Assembly: GCA_964648215.1 (NCBI GenBank)
Contig: CAZYMF010000005.1
Location: 1 to 64,000, forward strand
Origin: CAZYMF01 sp964648215
Lineage (GTDB): Bacteria > Desulfobacterota > Binatia > HRBIN30 > JACQVA1
Direction: 5' to 3'
Length of the DNA stretch: 64,000 bases
Positions 25,136 to 34,425 of this stretch are shown here, piece by piece; position 1 is the stretch's first letter, and each line of letters begins with the position of its first letter. A program made the translations under genes and the position numbers. The notes under the pieces are model-generated. The model was not told the origin of the DNA. It ran no database searches and saw only the letters and a list, made by a program, of their open reading frames with translations.

Positions 25136-25305
25136 ACCGATTCGGCTCGCCGCTTCCCCGCGCGTTGGCCCGTTTTTCATTCCCGGCTTGCTGTTTTCTC
25201 TTTTTCATTCGGCCGCGTCTGTCCGACTGAGGGCACGCCGTGACCAGCGCCGCCGGGCCCTCGTCCCAGCCTTCGCCCGGCAGAGCGAGACGGGGCGGCC
25301 CAACC

Positions 25306-25977
25306 ATGCCGGGGAAACTGCGCGAGCGACTGCTCCAGCTGTTGGTCGCCATCGCGCCGCGGCTCCTCAGCGGCGCCTTGTGGCTGCTGGCGCGAACCCT
25401 GCGGATCGAGTACGAGCACGCCGAGGAGCTGTTCGACTGCTGGGCCCGGCGCGAGCAGGTGATCATCGCCTTCTGGCACAACCGGGCGGTGTTGATGCCG
25501 CTGCCCTATCGGGGAGAAAAGCTGTGCATCATGAACAGCCAGCACCGCGACGGCGAAATCGCCACCCGCGCCCTGGAGCGCTGGGGCATCCGCTCGGTGC
25601 GCGGCTCGGCCACGCGTGGCGGGGTGGGCGGGTTCCTGCAGCTGGTGGCCGCCTACCGCGACGGCTACGACCTGGCGGTCGTTCCGGACGGGCCGCGCGG
25701 GCCCCGCTACGTGGTCAAGCCGGGGATCATCCACCTCGCCAGGGCGACCGGAGCGCGGATCTTTCCGGTCAGCTATGCCGCCTCGCGCAAGAAGCAACTG
25801 CGTAGCTGGGATCGGCTGATCATCCCGCTGCCCTGCGCCCGCGTCGCGTTGGTCGTCGGCGAGCCGCTGGCGGTCGGGCGCGATGCCGACGAGGCGCGGA
25901 TCGAGAGCCAACGGATGCTGCTCGAAACGCGTCTCAGGGAGATCACGGCGGCGGCCGAGGCCCGCTTCGGTGCCTGA
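25306..25977 (+). CDS. Lysophospholipid acyltransferase-like protein (DUF374 family)
   Basis: This 223-residue (from ATG 25306) or 245-residue (from GTG 25240) protein belongs to the DUF374/LPLAT-like family found in lipid A operons. An amphipathic N-terminal segment (LLQLLVAIAPRLLSGALWLLA) anchors it to the membrane. It has FWHNRAVLMPLP with the family's FWH motif, NSQHRDGEIATR, a long basic loop, and VVPDGPRGPRYVVKPG, which corresponds to the PDGPRGP acyltransferase signature. It overlaps no gene but sits between msbA and waaA, consistent with acylation in lipid A assembly. GAGGG before the GTG slightly favours the longer form. Confidence 0.85.
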   Translation: MPGKLRERLLQLLVAIAPRLLSGALWLLARTLRIEYEHAEELFDCWARREQVIIAFWHNRAVLMPLPYRGEKLCIMNSQHRDGEIATRALERWGIRSVRGSATRGGVGGFLQLVAAYRDGYDLAVVPDGPRGPRYVVKPGIIHLARATGARIFPVSYAASRKKQLRSWDRLIIPLPCARVALVVGEPLAVGRDADEARIESQRMLLETRLREITAAAEARFGA

Positions 25978-26008
25978 GGCGCGCAGCGGGGAGATGAGGG
26001 CCGGCTCG

Positions 26009-27268
26009 GTGAGCATGCGGCTGTACGACGCGCTCGGACGCGCGGTGGCCATCCTGGGCCGGCCGCTGTTGCCGCTGTTGGCCGTGAGCCGGGTCGGCGC
26101 CGGGCTGAGCGAGCGTCTGGGAGAGCTGCCACCAGCCGTCCGCGCGCTGGCGGGGCGGCGGCCGTTCTGGCTGCACGCGGCCTCGGTCGGTGAAGCGCTG
26201 GCCTGCGGGCCGCTGGTGACCGCGCTCCGGGAACGCTGGCCCGATCTGCCGGTGATGCTGACGACGACGAGCCTGACCGGTCGGGAGGCCGCCCGCCGGC
26301 TTCCCGGGGTCGACGCCGTCATGCTGCTACCCCTGGATTTGCGCCCGCTCGTGACCGCCGCGCTGCGAGTGCTGCGGCCGGGGGCGCTGCTGATCGTCGA
26401 GACGGAGATCTGGCCGGCCCTGTTGCGTGCCGCCGCCGAGGCCGGCATACCGGCGATGGTGGTCAGCGGGCGAGTATCCGAGCGTGCGTCGCGACGTTAT
26501 CGCTTGATTCGACCGTTGCTGCGCGACACCTTTCGCTGCGTGACCGCCTTCGGGATGCAGACCGAGACCGACGCCGAGCGGGTGCTCGCTCTCGGCGCGG
26601 AGCGCGTGCGCGTGCACATCACGGGCAGCCTGAAGTACGCGCGGCTGCTGCCGAGCGCGACCGGCCGGCGCAGCTTGCCGGGAACCGCCGGTCGCCCGGT
26701 CGTGGTGGCGGCGAGCACCCAGCCGGGAGAGGAGGAGGTGGTGCTGGAGGCGCATGCGGCGCTCGCGGTGGAGCAACCCGACTGCGTGCTGCTGCTGGCG
26801 CCGCGCCGTCCCGAGAGATTCGCCGAGGTGGCGGCGCTGCTGCAGGGCCGCGGCCTGTGTTGGCAACGACGGAGCAGCCTCGGCGAGGGTGTGGAGGCGC
26901 GCACGCAGGTGGTTCTGCTGGACTCGCTCGGCGAGCTGCCGACGCTGCTGGGCGGGGCACGCGCGGTTTTCGTCGGCGGTACGATCAGCCCGCTCGGTGG
27001 GCACAACGTGCTCGAGCCGGCGGCCGCGGGCACCCCGGTCTGCTTCGGCCCGCACACGGAAAACGTGGCCGAGGCCGCGGCGAGCCTGGTGGCCGCGGGA
27101 GGCGGCGCCGTGGTGCGCAATGCGAACGAGCTGCAAGCGTTGTGGCTCCGGCTGCTGGCCGATCCGGACGCGGCTCGCGCCATGGGGGCGGCGGCGCGCC
27201 GGGTCGTCGAGGCGCGTGCCCGCGTTCTCGTCGATACCCTGGCGCTGGTCGAGCGCGCTTTGCCATGA
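26009..27268 (+). CDS. waaA: 3-deoxy-D-manno-octulosonic acid (Kdo) transferase
   Basis: This 419-residue GT30 enzyme adds Kdo to lipid IVA. Family marks are the N-terminal membrane-associated helix, the acceptor-site motif FWLHAASVGEALAC, the TTTSLTGREAARRL segment, ETEIWPALL, GRVSERASRRY, TGSLKY and the nucleotide-sugar-binding GGTISPLGGHNVLEPAAAG. It overlaps lpxK by four bases. A GTG at 26009 is chosen because GAGGG lies eight bases upstream; an ATG at 26015 is equally possible. Whether it adds one or more Kdo units cannot be read here. Confidence 0.92.
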   Translation: MSMRLYDALGRAVAILGRPLLPLLAVSRVGAGLSERLGELPPAVRALAGRRPFWLHAASVGEALACGPLVTALRERWPDLPVMLTTTSLTGREAARRLPGVDAVMLLPLDLRPLVTAALRVLRPGALLIVETEIWPALLRAAAEAGIPAMVVSGRVSERASRRYRLIRPLLRDTFRCVTAFGMQTETDAERVLALGAERVRVHITGSLKYARLLPSATGRRSLPGTAGRPVVVAASTQPGEEEVVLEAHAALAVEQPDCVLLLAPRRPERFAEVAALLQGRGLCWQRRSSLGEGVEARTQVVLLDSLGELPTLLGGARAVFVGGTISPLGGHNVLEPAAAGTPVCFGPHTENVAEAAASLVAAGGGAVVRNANELQALWLRLLADPDAARAMGAAARRVVEARARVLVDTLALVERALP

Positions 27269-28362
27269 CCCTCGCCGAACGGGTACGGGACCGCGTGTGG
27301 CGCCGTCGCGGAATCGATGGCTGGATCGGCTACCTCGCCCTGCGCCCGCTCTCCGGCCTGTTCGGTGCGGGGGTAGCGGCGCGCAACGCCGCCTACCGCA
27401 TCGGCGTACTGCCCGTTCGCCACGCGCCGCTACCGGTGGTGAGCATCGGCAACCTGACCGTGGGTGGCACCGGCAAGACGCCGCTGACCCTGTGGCTCGC
27501 GGATGCGCTGCAGCGGCGCGGCTTGCGCCCCGGGATCCTGCTCCGCGGCTACGGCGGCAGCGCCGCCGGTGTGACCGTGGTCTCGGACGGCGGCGGGCCG
27601 CAGGCGTCGGTTGCGGTTGCGGGCGACGAGGCGGTGATGCTGGCGCGTCGCTTTGGCGGTGTCGTCGTTACCGCGCGCAAACGGATCGACGGGGCCCGGC
27701 GGGCGGCGGAGCTCGGGTGTCGCATGGTGCTCCTCGACGACGGGTTTCAGCACCGGGCGCTGGCGCGGGATTTCGATCTCGTCCTGGTCGACGGCCAGCG
27801 TGGGGCGTTGTTGCCGGCGGGCCCCAACCGCGAGCGGACCGGCGCCCTGTGTCGCGCCGACGCGATCGTGGTCGTGGGCGCGGAGCCCGACGAGCCGGTG
27901 CCTCCGCTGCCCCGGAGCGCCAGCGGCAAACCCGTCTTTCGCGCTCGTTTCGAGGCGCATTCGCTGGTGACCTCGGACGCGGGGGTGTGGCAGGAGCTGC
28001 CACTCTCCGAGCTGGCGGGCCGCCGCGTGGCGGCCGTGGCCGGCATCGGCTCGCCCGACCGCTTCTACCGCCTGCTGCACCAGTGGGAGGCCCAGCTCGA
28101 GGAGATCGTCGCCTACCCGGACCATCATTCCTACACGCGGACCGATTGGCAGGAGATCGCGCGTGCCACGCGCAACGTCGACCTGGTGGCCACCACCGAG
28201 AAGGACCTCGTCAAGCTCGAGAGCTTTCCCTTTGCAAGGGGGAAACTGGTTGCGCTACGGATAGGCGCCGAGGTCGCAGACGGTGAGGAGCTGGTGGAGA
28301 TGATCGTGGCCCGGATCGGTGCCGCCGCCGGGACTGAAGGAGAAAGAGATGGGAATCAGTAA
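27265..28362 (+). CDS. lpxK: Tetraacyldisaccharide 4'-kinase
   Basis: This 365-residue inner-membrane-associated kinase phosphorylates the 4' position of lipid A precursor. The P-loop is GNLTVGGTGKTPLTLWLADAL (about residues 61-81). The conserved LLRGYGG, GDEAVMLARRF, DDGFQHRALARDFD and YPDHHSYTR motifs all follow. Length fits the family (about 330-360). It overlaps waaA by four bases and its 3' end overlaps the Trm112 gene by 14 bases, so the lipid A part of the cluster is closely coupled. Confidence 0.95.
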   Translation: MTLAERVRDRVWRRRGIDGWIGYLALRPLSGLFGAGVAARNAAYRIGVLPVRHAPLPVVSIGNLTVGGTGKTPLTLWLADALQRRGLRPGILLRGYGGSAAGVTVVSDGGGPQASVAVAGDEAVMLARRFGGVVVTARKRIDGARRAAELGCRMVLLDDGFQHRALARDFDLVLVDGQRGALLPAGPNRERTGALCRADAIVVVGAEPDEPVPPLPRSASGKPVFRARFEAHSLVTSDAGVWQELPLSELAGRRVAAVAGIGSPDRFYRLLHQWEAQLEEIVAYPDHHSYTRTDWQEIARATRNVDLVATTEKDLVKLESFPFARGKLVALRIGAEVADGEELVEMIVARIGAAAGTEGERDGNQ

Positions 28363-28522
28363 CGAGCTACTCGAAATCTTGGCCTGTCCGAAATGTAAAG
28401 GGGCGATTCAGCTCAATGACAAGGCCGACGGCCTGGTGTGCAACAGCTGCAAGCTGATGTATCCGATCAAGGACGACATCCCGATCATGCTGATCGACGA
28501 GGCGGTGCACCTGGAGTCCTGA
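28349..28522 (+). CDS. Trm112-family zinc-ribbon protein
   Basis: This 57-residue protein has one zinc-binding fold: CPKCKG (residues about 12-17) and CNSCKLMYPIKDDIPIML, typical of bacterial Trm112 proteins next to lpxK. In eukaryotes and archaea Trm112 activates methyltransferases; the bacterial form is less well defined. The ATG at 28349 is chosen because AAGGAG lies six bases upstream and the zinc-ribbon core starts soon after. It overlaps the 3' end of lpxK. Confidence 0.9.
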   Translation: MGISNELLEILACPKCKGAIQLNDKADGLVCNSCKLMYPIKDDIPIMLIDEAVHLES

Positions 28523-28562
28523 TCCGCTTCCTTCCCCCAGGGGAGGAGGGGGCGGACGAATC

Positions 28563-29615
28563 ATGCGTATCGTCGTTGCTCAGACGAGCTTCCTCGGCGA
28601 CGTCGTGTTGAGCACGCCGGTCTTCGCCGCCTTGAAACGACATCGCCCCGATTGTCACGTTACGGCCTGGGTGCGGCCGGAGGCGGCGGCCGTGCTCGAC
28701 GGGCATCCGGACGTCGACGCGGTTCTGGTGGACGACAAGCGTGGCGCCGACCGAGGTCCGCGAGGCCTGCTCCGCCTGCGCCGGCAACTCGTTGCAGGCC
28801 GTTTCGATGTCGCTCTGGCGTTGCACAAGTCGCTGCGCACCGCGGTCCTGCTCGCCCTGGCGCGCGTGCCGCGCCGTATCGGCTTCCGCCAGAGCGCGGG
28901 GTGGTTCCTGTATCACCAGCTCGTCCGCCGCGATGCCTCCCTGCATGACGTGGAGCGCAATCTCTCGCTCGTGGCGGCCCTGGACATCGATCCGCAGGCC
29001 GTGCCGCCGCGACTGCTCGTCGCTCCCAACCCCACGGCGGCGGGCCGGTTCGGGGCGCTCCTGCGCGAGCTCGGCGCGCCGGTGGATCTCCCCTTCGTCG
29101 GCATGGCTCCGGGCTCGGTCTGGGCCACGAAGCGGTGGACGGTCGAGGGGTTCGCCGCGGTGGCGCGGGCGCTCGCGGCACAGGGCCAGCGGGTCCTCCT
29201 GCTCGGCGCGCCGAACGAACGCGCCATCGCCGACGAGGTTGAACGCCGGTGTGGTGGCGTTGCCATCAACGTCTGCGGCCGTACCGACGTGGCCATGCTG
29301 GTGGCGGCGATCGACGCCTGCCATCTGCTGATCAGCAACGACAGCGCGCCGATGCACATCGCCGTCGCGCGCTCGGTCCCGGTAGTGGCCATCTTCGGGG
29401 CGACGCATCCGCGCCAGGGGTACGGGCCGTACAGCGACCGCGCCGTCGTCGTCCAACGCGAGCTCGACTGCCGTCCTTGTGGCCGGCACGGGGGCGAGAC
29501 GTGCCCGATCGGGACGCACGAGTGCATGCGCGCCATCGGCGCGGAGGACGTGCTCGCAGCGGCGCGACGGTTGCTGGCCGCGGAGCCGTCCTCATCGCGA
29601 TCGGCGGCGTCGTGA
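28563..29615 (+). CDS. waaF: ADP-heptose:LPS heptosyltransferase (GT9, WaaF-like)
   Basis: This 350-residue GT9 enzyme adds L-glycero-D-manno-heptose to the LPS inner core. The N-terminal motif QTSFLGDVVLSTPVFAAL contains the conserved small-residue loop. The C-terminal half has APGSVWATKRW, the nucleotide-binding SNDSAPMHIAVAR and a Cys pair CRPCGRHGGETCPIG. A strong GGAGGAGG site precedes the ATG. Its stop overlaps the next kinase gene by four bases. WaaF (HepII) is favoured over WaaC by length and the C-terminal Cys-rich tail. Confidence 0.88.
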   Translation: MRIVVAQTSFLGDVVLSTPVFAALKRHRPDCHVTAWVRPEAAAVLDGHPDVDAVLVDDKRGADRGPRGLLRLRRQLVAGRFDVALALHKSLRTAVLLALARVPRRIGFRQSAGWFLYHQLVRRDASLHDVERNLSLVAALDIDPQAVPPRLLVAPNPTAAGRFGALLRELGAPVDLPFVGMAPGSVWATKRWTVEGFAAVARALAAQGQRVLLLGAPNERAIADEVERRCGGVAINVCGRTDVAMLVAAIDACHLLISNDSAPMHIAVARSVPVVAIFGATHPRQGYGPYSDRAVVVQRELDCRPCGRHGGETCPIGTHECMRAIGAEDVLAAARRLLAAEPSSSRSAAS

Positions 29616-30373
29616 CCCGCGCCGATCCGCTCCCCGACGGGTTCGAGTGGTTTCACGCGGGCCGGTTGACCGTCGCCGTGCGGGCCGAGCTGCGGGCGGA
29701 GCTGGTGCCGCTGCTGCGCCAATGGAGCGGCGGGACGCTGCCACCCGGCCGGCCCCTCGCCGGTGGCCGTGGCGGCGTGACGGCGTACGACGTGTCGCCT
29801 CGCTTGGCCGTCGTTGTGCGCCCGTACCGACGCGGGGGTTTCCTGCGGCACTTCAATCGAGAGGTGTATCTCGGCGGGTCACCGCGCCCGTTTCTCGAGC
29901 TGGTGGTGGGGGAAACGTTGCGTGCTCGAGGAGTACGCACGCTGGAGCTGCTGGCGGCGGGCGTGCGACGGTTCCCGTTCCTCGGCTATCGCGGCGCCCT
30001 CATCAGCCGTGAGGTCCCCTCGGCCGTCAACCTCTGGCAATACATGCGGAACGCGCCGGCGGAGGAGCGAGTCAGGGTGTGCGAGCAGGCGGCGCGGGTG
30101 ACGCGTGGGATGCACGACGCCGGAGTGATTCATCCGGACCTGAACCTACAGAACTTTCTGGTGCAGCGGGTGACGTCCGGTACGGAAGTACTGGTGATCG
30201 ACTTCGACCGCGCACGTCTCTGCACGGTGCGTCCGCGGCAGCGCGAAGCGGCCGTGGCGCGTCTGCTCCGGTCGGTGCGACGGCTGGATCCGGAGCGAGA
30301 AGTGGTCACGCAGAGGTGTGTCGCCGCCCTACAGGCGATTGGCGAGGCGAGGGAATGCACGTCGTACACGTGA
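29612..30373 (+). CDS. LPS kinase, InaA/KdkA-like (Kdo or heptose kinase)
   Basis: This 253-residue protein has a protein-kinase-like fold. The catalytic loop HDAGVIHPDLNLQNFLV (HxDxNxxN type, residues about 170-186) and the VIDFDRARL metal motif match 3-deoxy-D-manno-octulosonic acid kinase and InaA/RfaP LPS kinases. It would phosphorylate Kdo or heptose in the core. The GTG start overlaps the waaF stop (GTGA), indicating translational coupling. The stop overlaps the ATG of the following GT4 gene by 19 bases. The substrate sugar is inferred from location. Confidence 0.8.
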   Translation: MTRADPLPDGFEWFHAGRLTVAVRAELRAELVPLLRQWSGGTLPPGRPLAGGRGGVTAYDVSPRLAVVVRPYRRGGFLRHFNREVYLGGSPRPFLELVVGETLRARGVRTLELLAAGVRRFPFLGYRGALISREVPSAVNLWQYMRNAPAEERVRVCEQAARVTRGMHDAGVIHPDLNLQNFLVQRVTSGTEVLVIDFDRARLCTVRPRQREAAVARLLRSVRRLDPEREVVTQRCVAALQAIGEARECTSYT

Positions 30374-31320
30374 GTCGTTGGCATCTTCCGGTCCAGGGCT
30401 ATGGCGGGGTGCCGCGGGTGCTCAGCTGGCTGGCGAAGGCGCAGGCCCAGCGGGGCGATCGGGTCACCATCCTGGGGCCCGCGGGCATGGCGTGCCCCGG
30501 GGTCGACTGTGTCACTGTGCCGGTGCCGCGCGGTGAGAGCGACTACAGTCCCTATCTGGCGCCGTACCTGCCGCGGGATGCGGACGTCGTGCATTTCCAG
30601 CATCAGCCCCGGATCCTGCCGTCGATTCCCTGGGTGCTGACGCAGCACGGGAACGGACAAGGTGCCAACGAAGATGTCTACAAGCCGCATCTGATCTACG
30701 TCAGCCGCGATCATGCGGCGCGGCACGGCTCCGAGCGCTTCGTCTACAACGGCCTCGATCCCGACGAGTTCCTCTTCCGCAAGCGCAAAGATGATTACTT
30801 CCTGTTCCTCTCCAAGGTGAGCTTGCGCAAGAAGGGTGTCGACGTGGCGATTCGACTGGCCCGCGAGATGGGGTTCCGCCTGCTCGTGGCCGGGGGCACG
30901 CGCTTCGGACTGCGCAAGACCGGCGGCCTGTGGAGCAGTCTGCGCGGCGACGTGCACTTCTGCGGCGAGGTCAGTGGGCGGCGCAAGGCCGAGCTCCTCG
31001 CCGGCGCGCGGGCCTTGATCTTTCCGGTGCGCTGGGAAGAGCCGTTCGGTCTCGTCGTTACGGAGGCGCTGGTGAGCGGCACGCCGGTGATCACGGCGCC
31101 CCGTGGCGCCATGCCCGAGCTGGTCACGCCTGACGTGGGCTTTCTGTGCGACTCGTACGCTGCCTTCCGCGACGCGGTGCGCCGCGTCGCGGAGATCGAT
31201 CCCAGCGCTTGTCGACGTCGCGTCCTGGACAATTTCGCCAGCGCGCAGTCGACGCTGGCCTATGGTCGCTATTATCGGGAAGCGATCGCGACGTCGGCGC
31301 GATCGGGCGGCGTGACATGA
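30355..31320 (+). CDS. Glycosyltransferase family 4 protein
   Basis: This 321-residue GT-B enzyme has an N-terminal Rossmann part (VVHVSRWHLPVQGYGGVPRVL, with the GYGG loop) and a C-terminal donor-binding part. The donor-site signature is FPVRWEEPFGLVVTEALVSGTPVIT, whose E-x7-E glutamates bind the nucleotide sugar. It overlaps the kinase gene by 19 bases. Substrate and linkage are unknown; the context suggests LPS core extension. The next gene converges after a 135-base gap. Confidence 0.85.
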   Translation: MHVVHVSRWHLPVQGYGGVPRVLSWLAKAQAQRGDRVTILGPAGMACPGVDCVTVPVPRGESDYSPYLAPYLPRDADVVHFQHQPRILPSIPWVLTQHGNGQGANEDVYKPHLIYVSRDHAARHGSERFVYNGLDPDEFLFRKRKDDYFLFLSKVSLRKKGVDVAIRLAREMGFRLLVAGGTRFGLRKTGGLWSSLRGDVHFCGEVSGRRKAELLAGARALIFPVRWEEPFGLVVTEALVSGTPVITAPRGAMPELVTPDVGFLCDSYAAFRDAVRRVAEIDPSACRRRVLDNFASAQSTLAYGRYYREAIATSARSGGVT

Positions 31321-31455
31321 CCGGGGCAACGAGTGCCCCGACCGCGGAAGTGGTTCACTGGAGTGGAGGGCCGCCGCCGGCTGCTGCGAGCGCTTCTGAC
31401 CGACGCGGTGATCGGCTTCGTCATCTGCATTCGTCGGCCCGGGGGCTTCGGGTCG

Positions 31456-32382
31456 CTATCGCTTCGCGCCCGACTCGCCTGAGACGAGGATCGCCCGGTC
31501 CGCCGCGCCCGCCGCTCCCGCGGGGCGGCGCCGCTTGATGCGGTGAACGAGGTCGATCTCCTCGTCCCCCCAGATCACGAAGACATCGCGAGGGTCGCGA
31601 CCGTGGAAGTCCGGGAAGCGTAGCCGGCGCGACAGCTTCTGCACTTCCTTGCGGATGCGCCGCAGCTGCAGCCGCCAGCCCCACTTCTGCTCGAGCAGCG
31701 TCTTGTTGGGGTTCTTGACCTTCTTCCAGCTGCCGCCGGCGAGCGCGCGTTGGGTGATCTGGCCGAAGTGGTGGATCAACGTGGCTCCGGTCACGGCGCT
31801 GCGCAGACCGGCGCGGCGCAAGCGGATGTCGAGATCGTCATCTTCGAAACCGCCGCGGACGAAGCGCTCGTCGAACAGGCCGACGTGGTCGTAAACCGAG
31901 CGGGAGCTCAGAAAGCACTCGCCGCGCCAGCCGGGGCGCCACTGGTCGCCGAAGTGGCGGCAGTAGGCCGCCGCCACTTCGGCCAACTCGTCGCCGGAGG
32001 GGCCGTTGATCACGGCGGGGCTGACCAGCGCGAATCCGGTGCGGGCGCGGAATTCGACCAGCGCCCGTAGCCAGCCGCGCGGCACCACGACATCGTTGTT
32101 CATGATGAGGATCAGGGGAAAGCGCGCCGCGCGGATTCCCTGATTCCAGCCGCGGGCGCAGCCGACGTTCTCCTCGTTGCGAATTACGCGACAACCGGCG
32201 GCGGCGCACAGAGCCGCGCTGCCGTCGCTGCTGCCGTTGTCGACGACGATGACCTCGTGGGCCAGCTCGGTGTGCGCGCGCAGGCTGTCGAGACAGCGGC
32301 GCGTGTAGTCGATCTGGTCGACGACGGCGATGACGACGCTGACCCCGCCGGCGTCGCCGGTCGCGGCGCTGTTGGCTGTCAT
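31456..32382 (-). CDS. Glycosyltransferase family 2 protein
   Basis: This 308-residue GT-A enzyme has the N-terminal VVIAVVDQIDYTRRCLDSL, the VVDNGSSDGSA nucleotide-binding motif, and NNDVVVPRGWL, the DxD-like metal site. It is followed by a variable acceptor domain containing the FEDDDLDIRLRRAG motif seen in rhamnosyl- and related GT2 proteins. The ATG at 32382 is chosen over an ORF start at 32670, which adds unrelated upstream residues. It overlaps the methyltransferase gene by four bases (ATGA), so the two form one minus-strand operon. Confidence 0.85.
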   Translation of the reverse strand: MTANSAATGDAGGVSVVIAVVDQIDYTRRCLDSLRAHTELAHEVIVVDNGSSDGSAALCAAAGCRVIRNEENVGCARGWNQGIRAARFPLILIMNNDVVVPRGWLRALVEFRARTGFALVSPAVINGPSGDELAEVAAAYCRHFGDQWRPGWRGECFLSSRSVYDHVGLFDERFVRGGFEDDDLDIRLRRAGLRSAVTGATLIHHFGQITQRALAGGSWKKVKNPNKTLLEQKWGWRLQLRRIRKEVQKLSRRLRFPDFHGRDPRDVFVIWGDEEIDLVHRIKRRRPAGAAGAADRAILVSGESGAKR

Positions 32383-32960
32383 CGATTGGATCCGGGTTTT
32401 ATCACGGCCAGAGTGGCCGTCATGTCCTTGGCGCGGATCACGAAGGCGAGGTACTCTTCCCAGAACTTGCGCAGAAAGCGGCAGGCTCGGTAGCGGTTCT
32501 CGAGATTCACCAGGAGCTGGACGCCCAGAGCCCGCCACAGGCTGGGGAAGCGCACGCGCAGCGCAACGGTGTCGTAGCGGGCGCGGGTGTAGTAGGCGAA
32601 TCCGTGCTCCGCGCTGAAGTAGGTGAACGTGCGCGTGTTCAGATGCCAGTGATGGGTGGGGTCGCTCCACGAGCCGTGCGCGCTGTAGTGCGGCGTCACG
32701 ATGTGCACGAGAGCCCCGGGGCGGGCGACGCGATGGAGCTCGCCGAGGATGTGGACCAAGGAGGCGGCGTGCTCGATGACGTGGGCGGCCCAGATCTCGT
32801 CGAACGCGTCGTTGCGAAAGGGCAGGTGGGGGCCGTCGAAGTTGGCCACGAGGTCGACACCGGGCACGGCGAACAGATCGAACCCCACCGCCCCCGGACG
32901 CTTGTTGGGACCGCAGGCGACGTCGAGAACGCGTCGACGGGTGGAGTCGAGATCGGCCAT
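32379..32960 (-). CDS. SAM-dependent methyltransferase
   Basis: This 193-residue Rossmann-fold methyltransferase has the SAM-binding motif I LDVACGPNKRPGAVGFD (about residues 13-29), an acidic motif II region, and DEIWAAHVIEHAASLVHIL, which matches the class I methyltransferase motif around the adenine pocket. Length is close to small SAM enzymes. The ATG at 32960 is preferred because upstream residues do not match. It probably methylates a sugar in the LPS or capsule, a guess from its glycosyltransferase neighbours. Confidence 0.75.
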   Translation of the reverse strand: MADLDSTRRRVLDVACGPNKRPGAVGFDLFAVPGVDLVANFDGPHLPFRNDAFDEIWAAHVIEHAASLVHILGELHRVARPGALVHIVTPHYSAHGSWSDPTHHWHLNTRTFTYFSAEHGFAYYTRARYDTVALRVRFPSLWRALGVQLLVNLENRYRACRFLRKFWEEYLAFVIRAKDMTATLAVIKPGSNR

Positions 32961-33268
32961 GGCGCTATGCCGTCCGAACGACACGGAGGGTGCGGCCGGC
33001 GGGCGAGCGCAGACGGTGCAAGCCGCAAGCGAAGATGTCAAGCGCGGGCCAGGAGTCGGCCCCCGCCACTGCCGCGTCGATCCTCATCAAGATGCGGCAT
33101 GTAACCCGATCCCGGCAGCGGCGCAACCGCGCGCGGTGCGCACCGGTCGGGCGATGGCGGGTTGCGGCGTGCCTGTCGCTGCGATACGGAACGGGCTGCC
33201 CCGAAACGGCCTGCCGACAAGTGCCGACGAGGCCGACCGCCGCAATGCAGAGGACCGCACGTTCCGAG
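32961..33268. other. Intergenic region between divergent methyltransferase and GT4 genes
   Basis: These 308 bases carry no supported gene in either direction. They should hold promoters for both neighbours, but I found no pair of -35 and -10 boxes good enough to report. If the GT4 gene starts at 33245 instead, this gap is shorter. Confidence 0.4.
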
Positions 33269-34399
33269 ATGGCCCCGCCGCCGTGCATCGTGCACGTCGA
33301 CTCGGAAGCCGGTTTCTCGGGAGGCGAAGTGCAGGTGTTTCTACTCCTCGAAGGCTTGCAGCGTCTCGGATACCGTGTGGCGCTGTGCTGCCCACCCGGC
33401 AGCCGCAGCGCCCTGGAGGCGGGGCGTCGGGGTATCGAGTGCCACCTCGTGCGCATGCGCAACGATCTGGACCTGCCGGCGATTCCCGCGCTCCGGCATG
33501 CCTATCGAGCCGTCGGCGCCGACCTCGTGCATCTGCACACGGGCCGGGCCAACTGGCTGGGCGGCCTCGCCGCGCGCTGGGCAGGGCTTCCTGCAGTCAC
33601 CTCGCGACGCATGGATCGCCGCGTGAAGCGCGGCTGGCGCACCCGGCTGATCTACGGCCGGCTGGTCCAGCGCGCCGTGGCGATCTCGCCCGCCGTGGTC
33701 GATTGCCTGACGGCAGGCGGAGTGCCGCCCGATCGGGTCGTGCTCATCTGCGACGGCGTCGATCCAGCCCGATTGGCCCCGCGGATCGGGCGCGACGCCC
33801 TGCGGGCGGAGCTCGGCGCCACGAGCGCGGACACCGTGCTCCTGGCGCTGGCGGCGCTGGTGCACCGCAAGGGGCTCGACGTGCTGTTGGATGCGCTGGG
33901 GCAGCTTGCCGGCAGCGGCTTGCGGCCGCCTGTCTGGATCGCGGGTGAGGGGCCCGAGCGCCGGTCCTTGGTCGCTCAGGCGGAACGGCTGCGCCTGTCG
34001 CGGCAGGTGAAGTTCCTCGGCAGCCGCGCCGACGTCGGTGATCTTTTGGCGGCATGCGACGTGTTCGTCCTGCCGTCGCGGCGCGAAGGGTTGGGCGTCT
34101 CCGCGCTCGAAGCGATGGCGGCCGGCCGGCCGGTGGTGTGCAGCTCCGTGGGCGGTATGCGGCATTCCGTGGTGCCGGAGCGGACGGGATTGCTGTGCGC
34201 CCCCGGGGACCCCGACACGCTGGCGCAGGCACTGGCGCGCGTCCTCGGCGACGCCGCGCTGCGCGCGCGGCTCGGGGTGGCAGGACCGGGTCGGATCGGC
34301 GAAGGGTTCCTGGCGCAGCAGATGGTGGAAGCGCACCGCTGCCTGTACTGCGAGGTGCTGGAGGAATGGCGAGCCCGGCGCTCGGCCAGACGCGCCTGA
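33269..34399 (+). CDS. Glycosyltransferase family 4 protein
   Basis: This 376-residue GT-B enzyme begins with IVHVDSEAGFSGGEVQVFLLLEGL (the GG loop of the acceptor domain). The C-terminal donor domain shows HRKGLDVLLDAL, GEGPERRSL, VKFLGSRADVGDLLAACDVFVLPSRREGLGVSALEAMAAG, and GLLCAPGDPDTLAQAL. The REGLGVSALEAMAAG glutamates bind the nucleotide sugar. The ATG at 33269 is preferred over 33245 because the conserved region starts immediately after it. It converges on a methyltransferase gene 26 bases away. Confidence 0.85.
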   Translation: MAPPPCIVHVDSEAGFSGGEVQVFLLLEGLQRLGYRVALCCPPGSRSALEAGRRGIECHLVRMRNDLDLPAIPALRHAYRAVGADLVHLHTGRANWLGGLAARWAGLPAVTSRRMDRRVKRGWRTRLIYGRLVQRAVAISPAVVDCLTAGGVPPDRVVLICDGVDPARLAPRIGRDALRAELGATSADTVLLALAALVHRKGLDVLLDALGQLAGSGLRPPVWIAGEGPERRSLVAQAERLRLSRQVKFLGSRADVGDLLAACDVFVLPSRREGLGVSALEAMAAGRPVVCSSVGGMRHSVVPERTGLLCAPGDPDTLAQALARVLGDAALRARLGVAGPGRIGEGFLAQQMVEAHRCLYCEVLEEWRARRSARRA

Positions 34400-34425
34400 G
34401 CGTCAGGGGCAGGGGCGCCGCGGGG

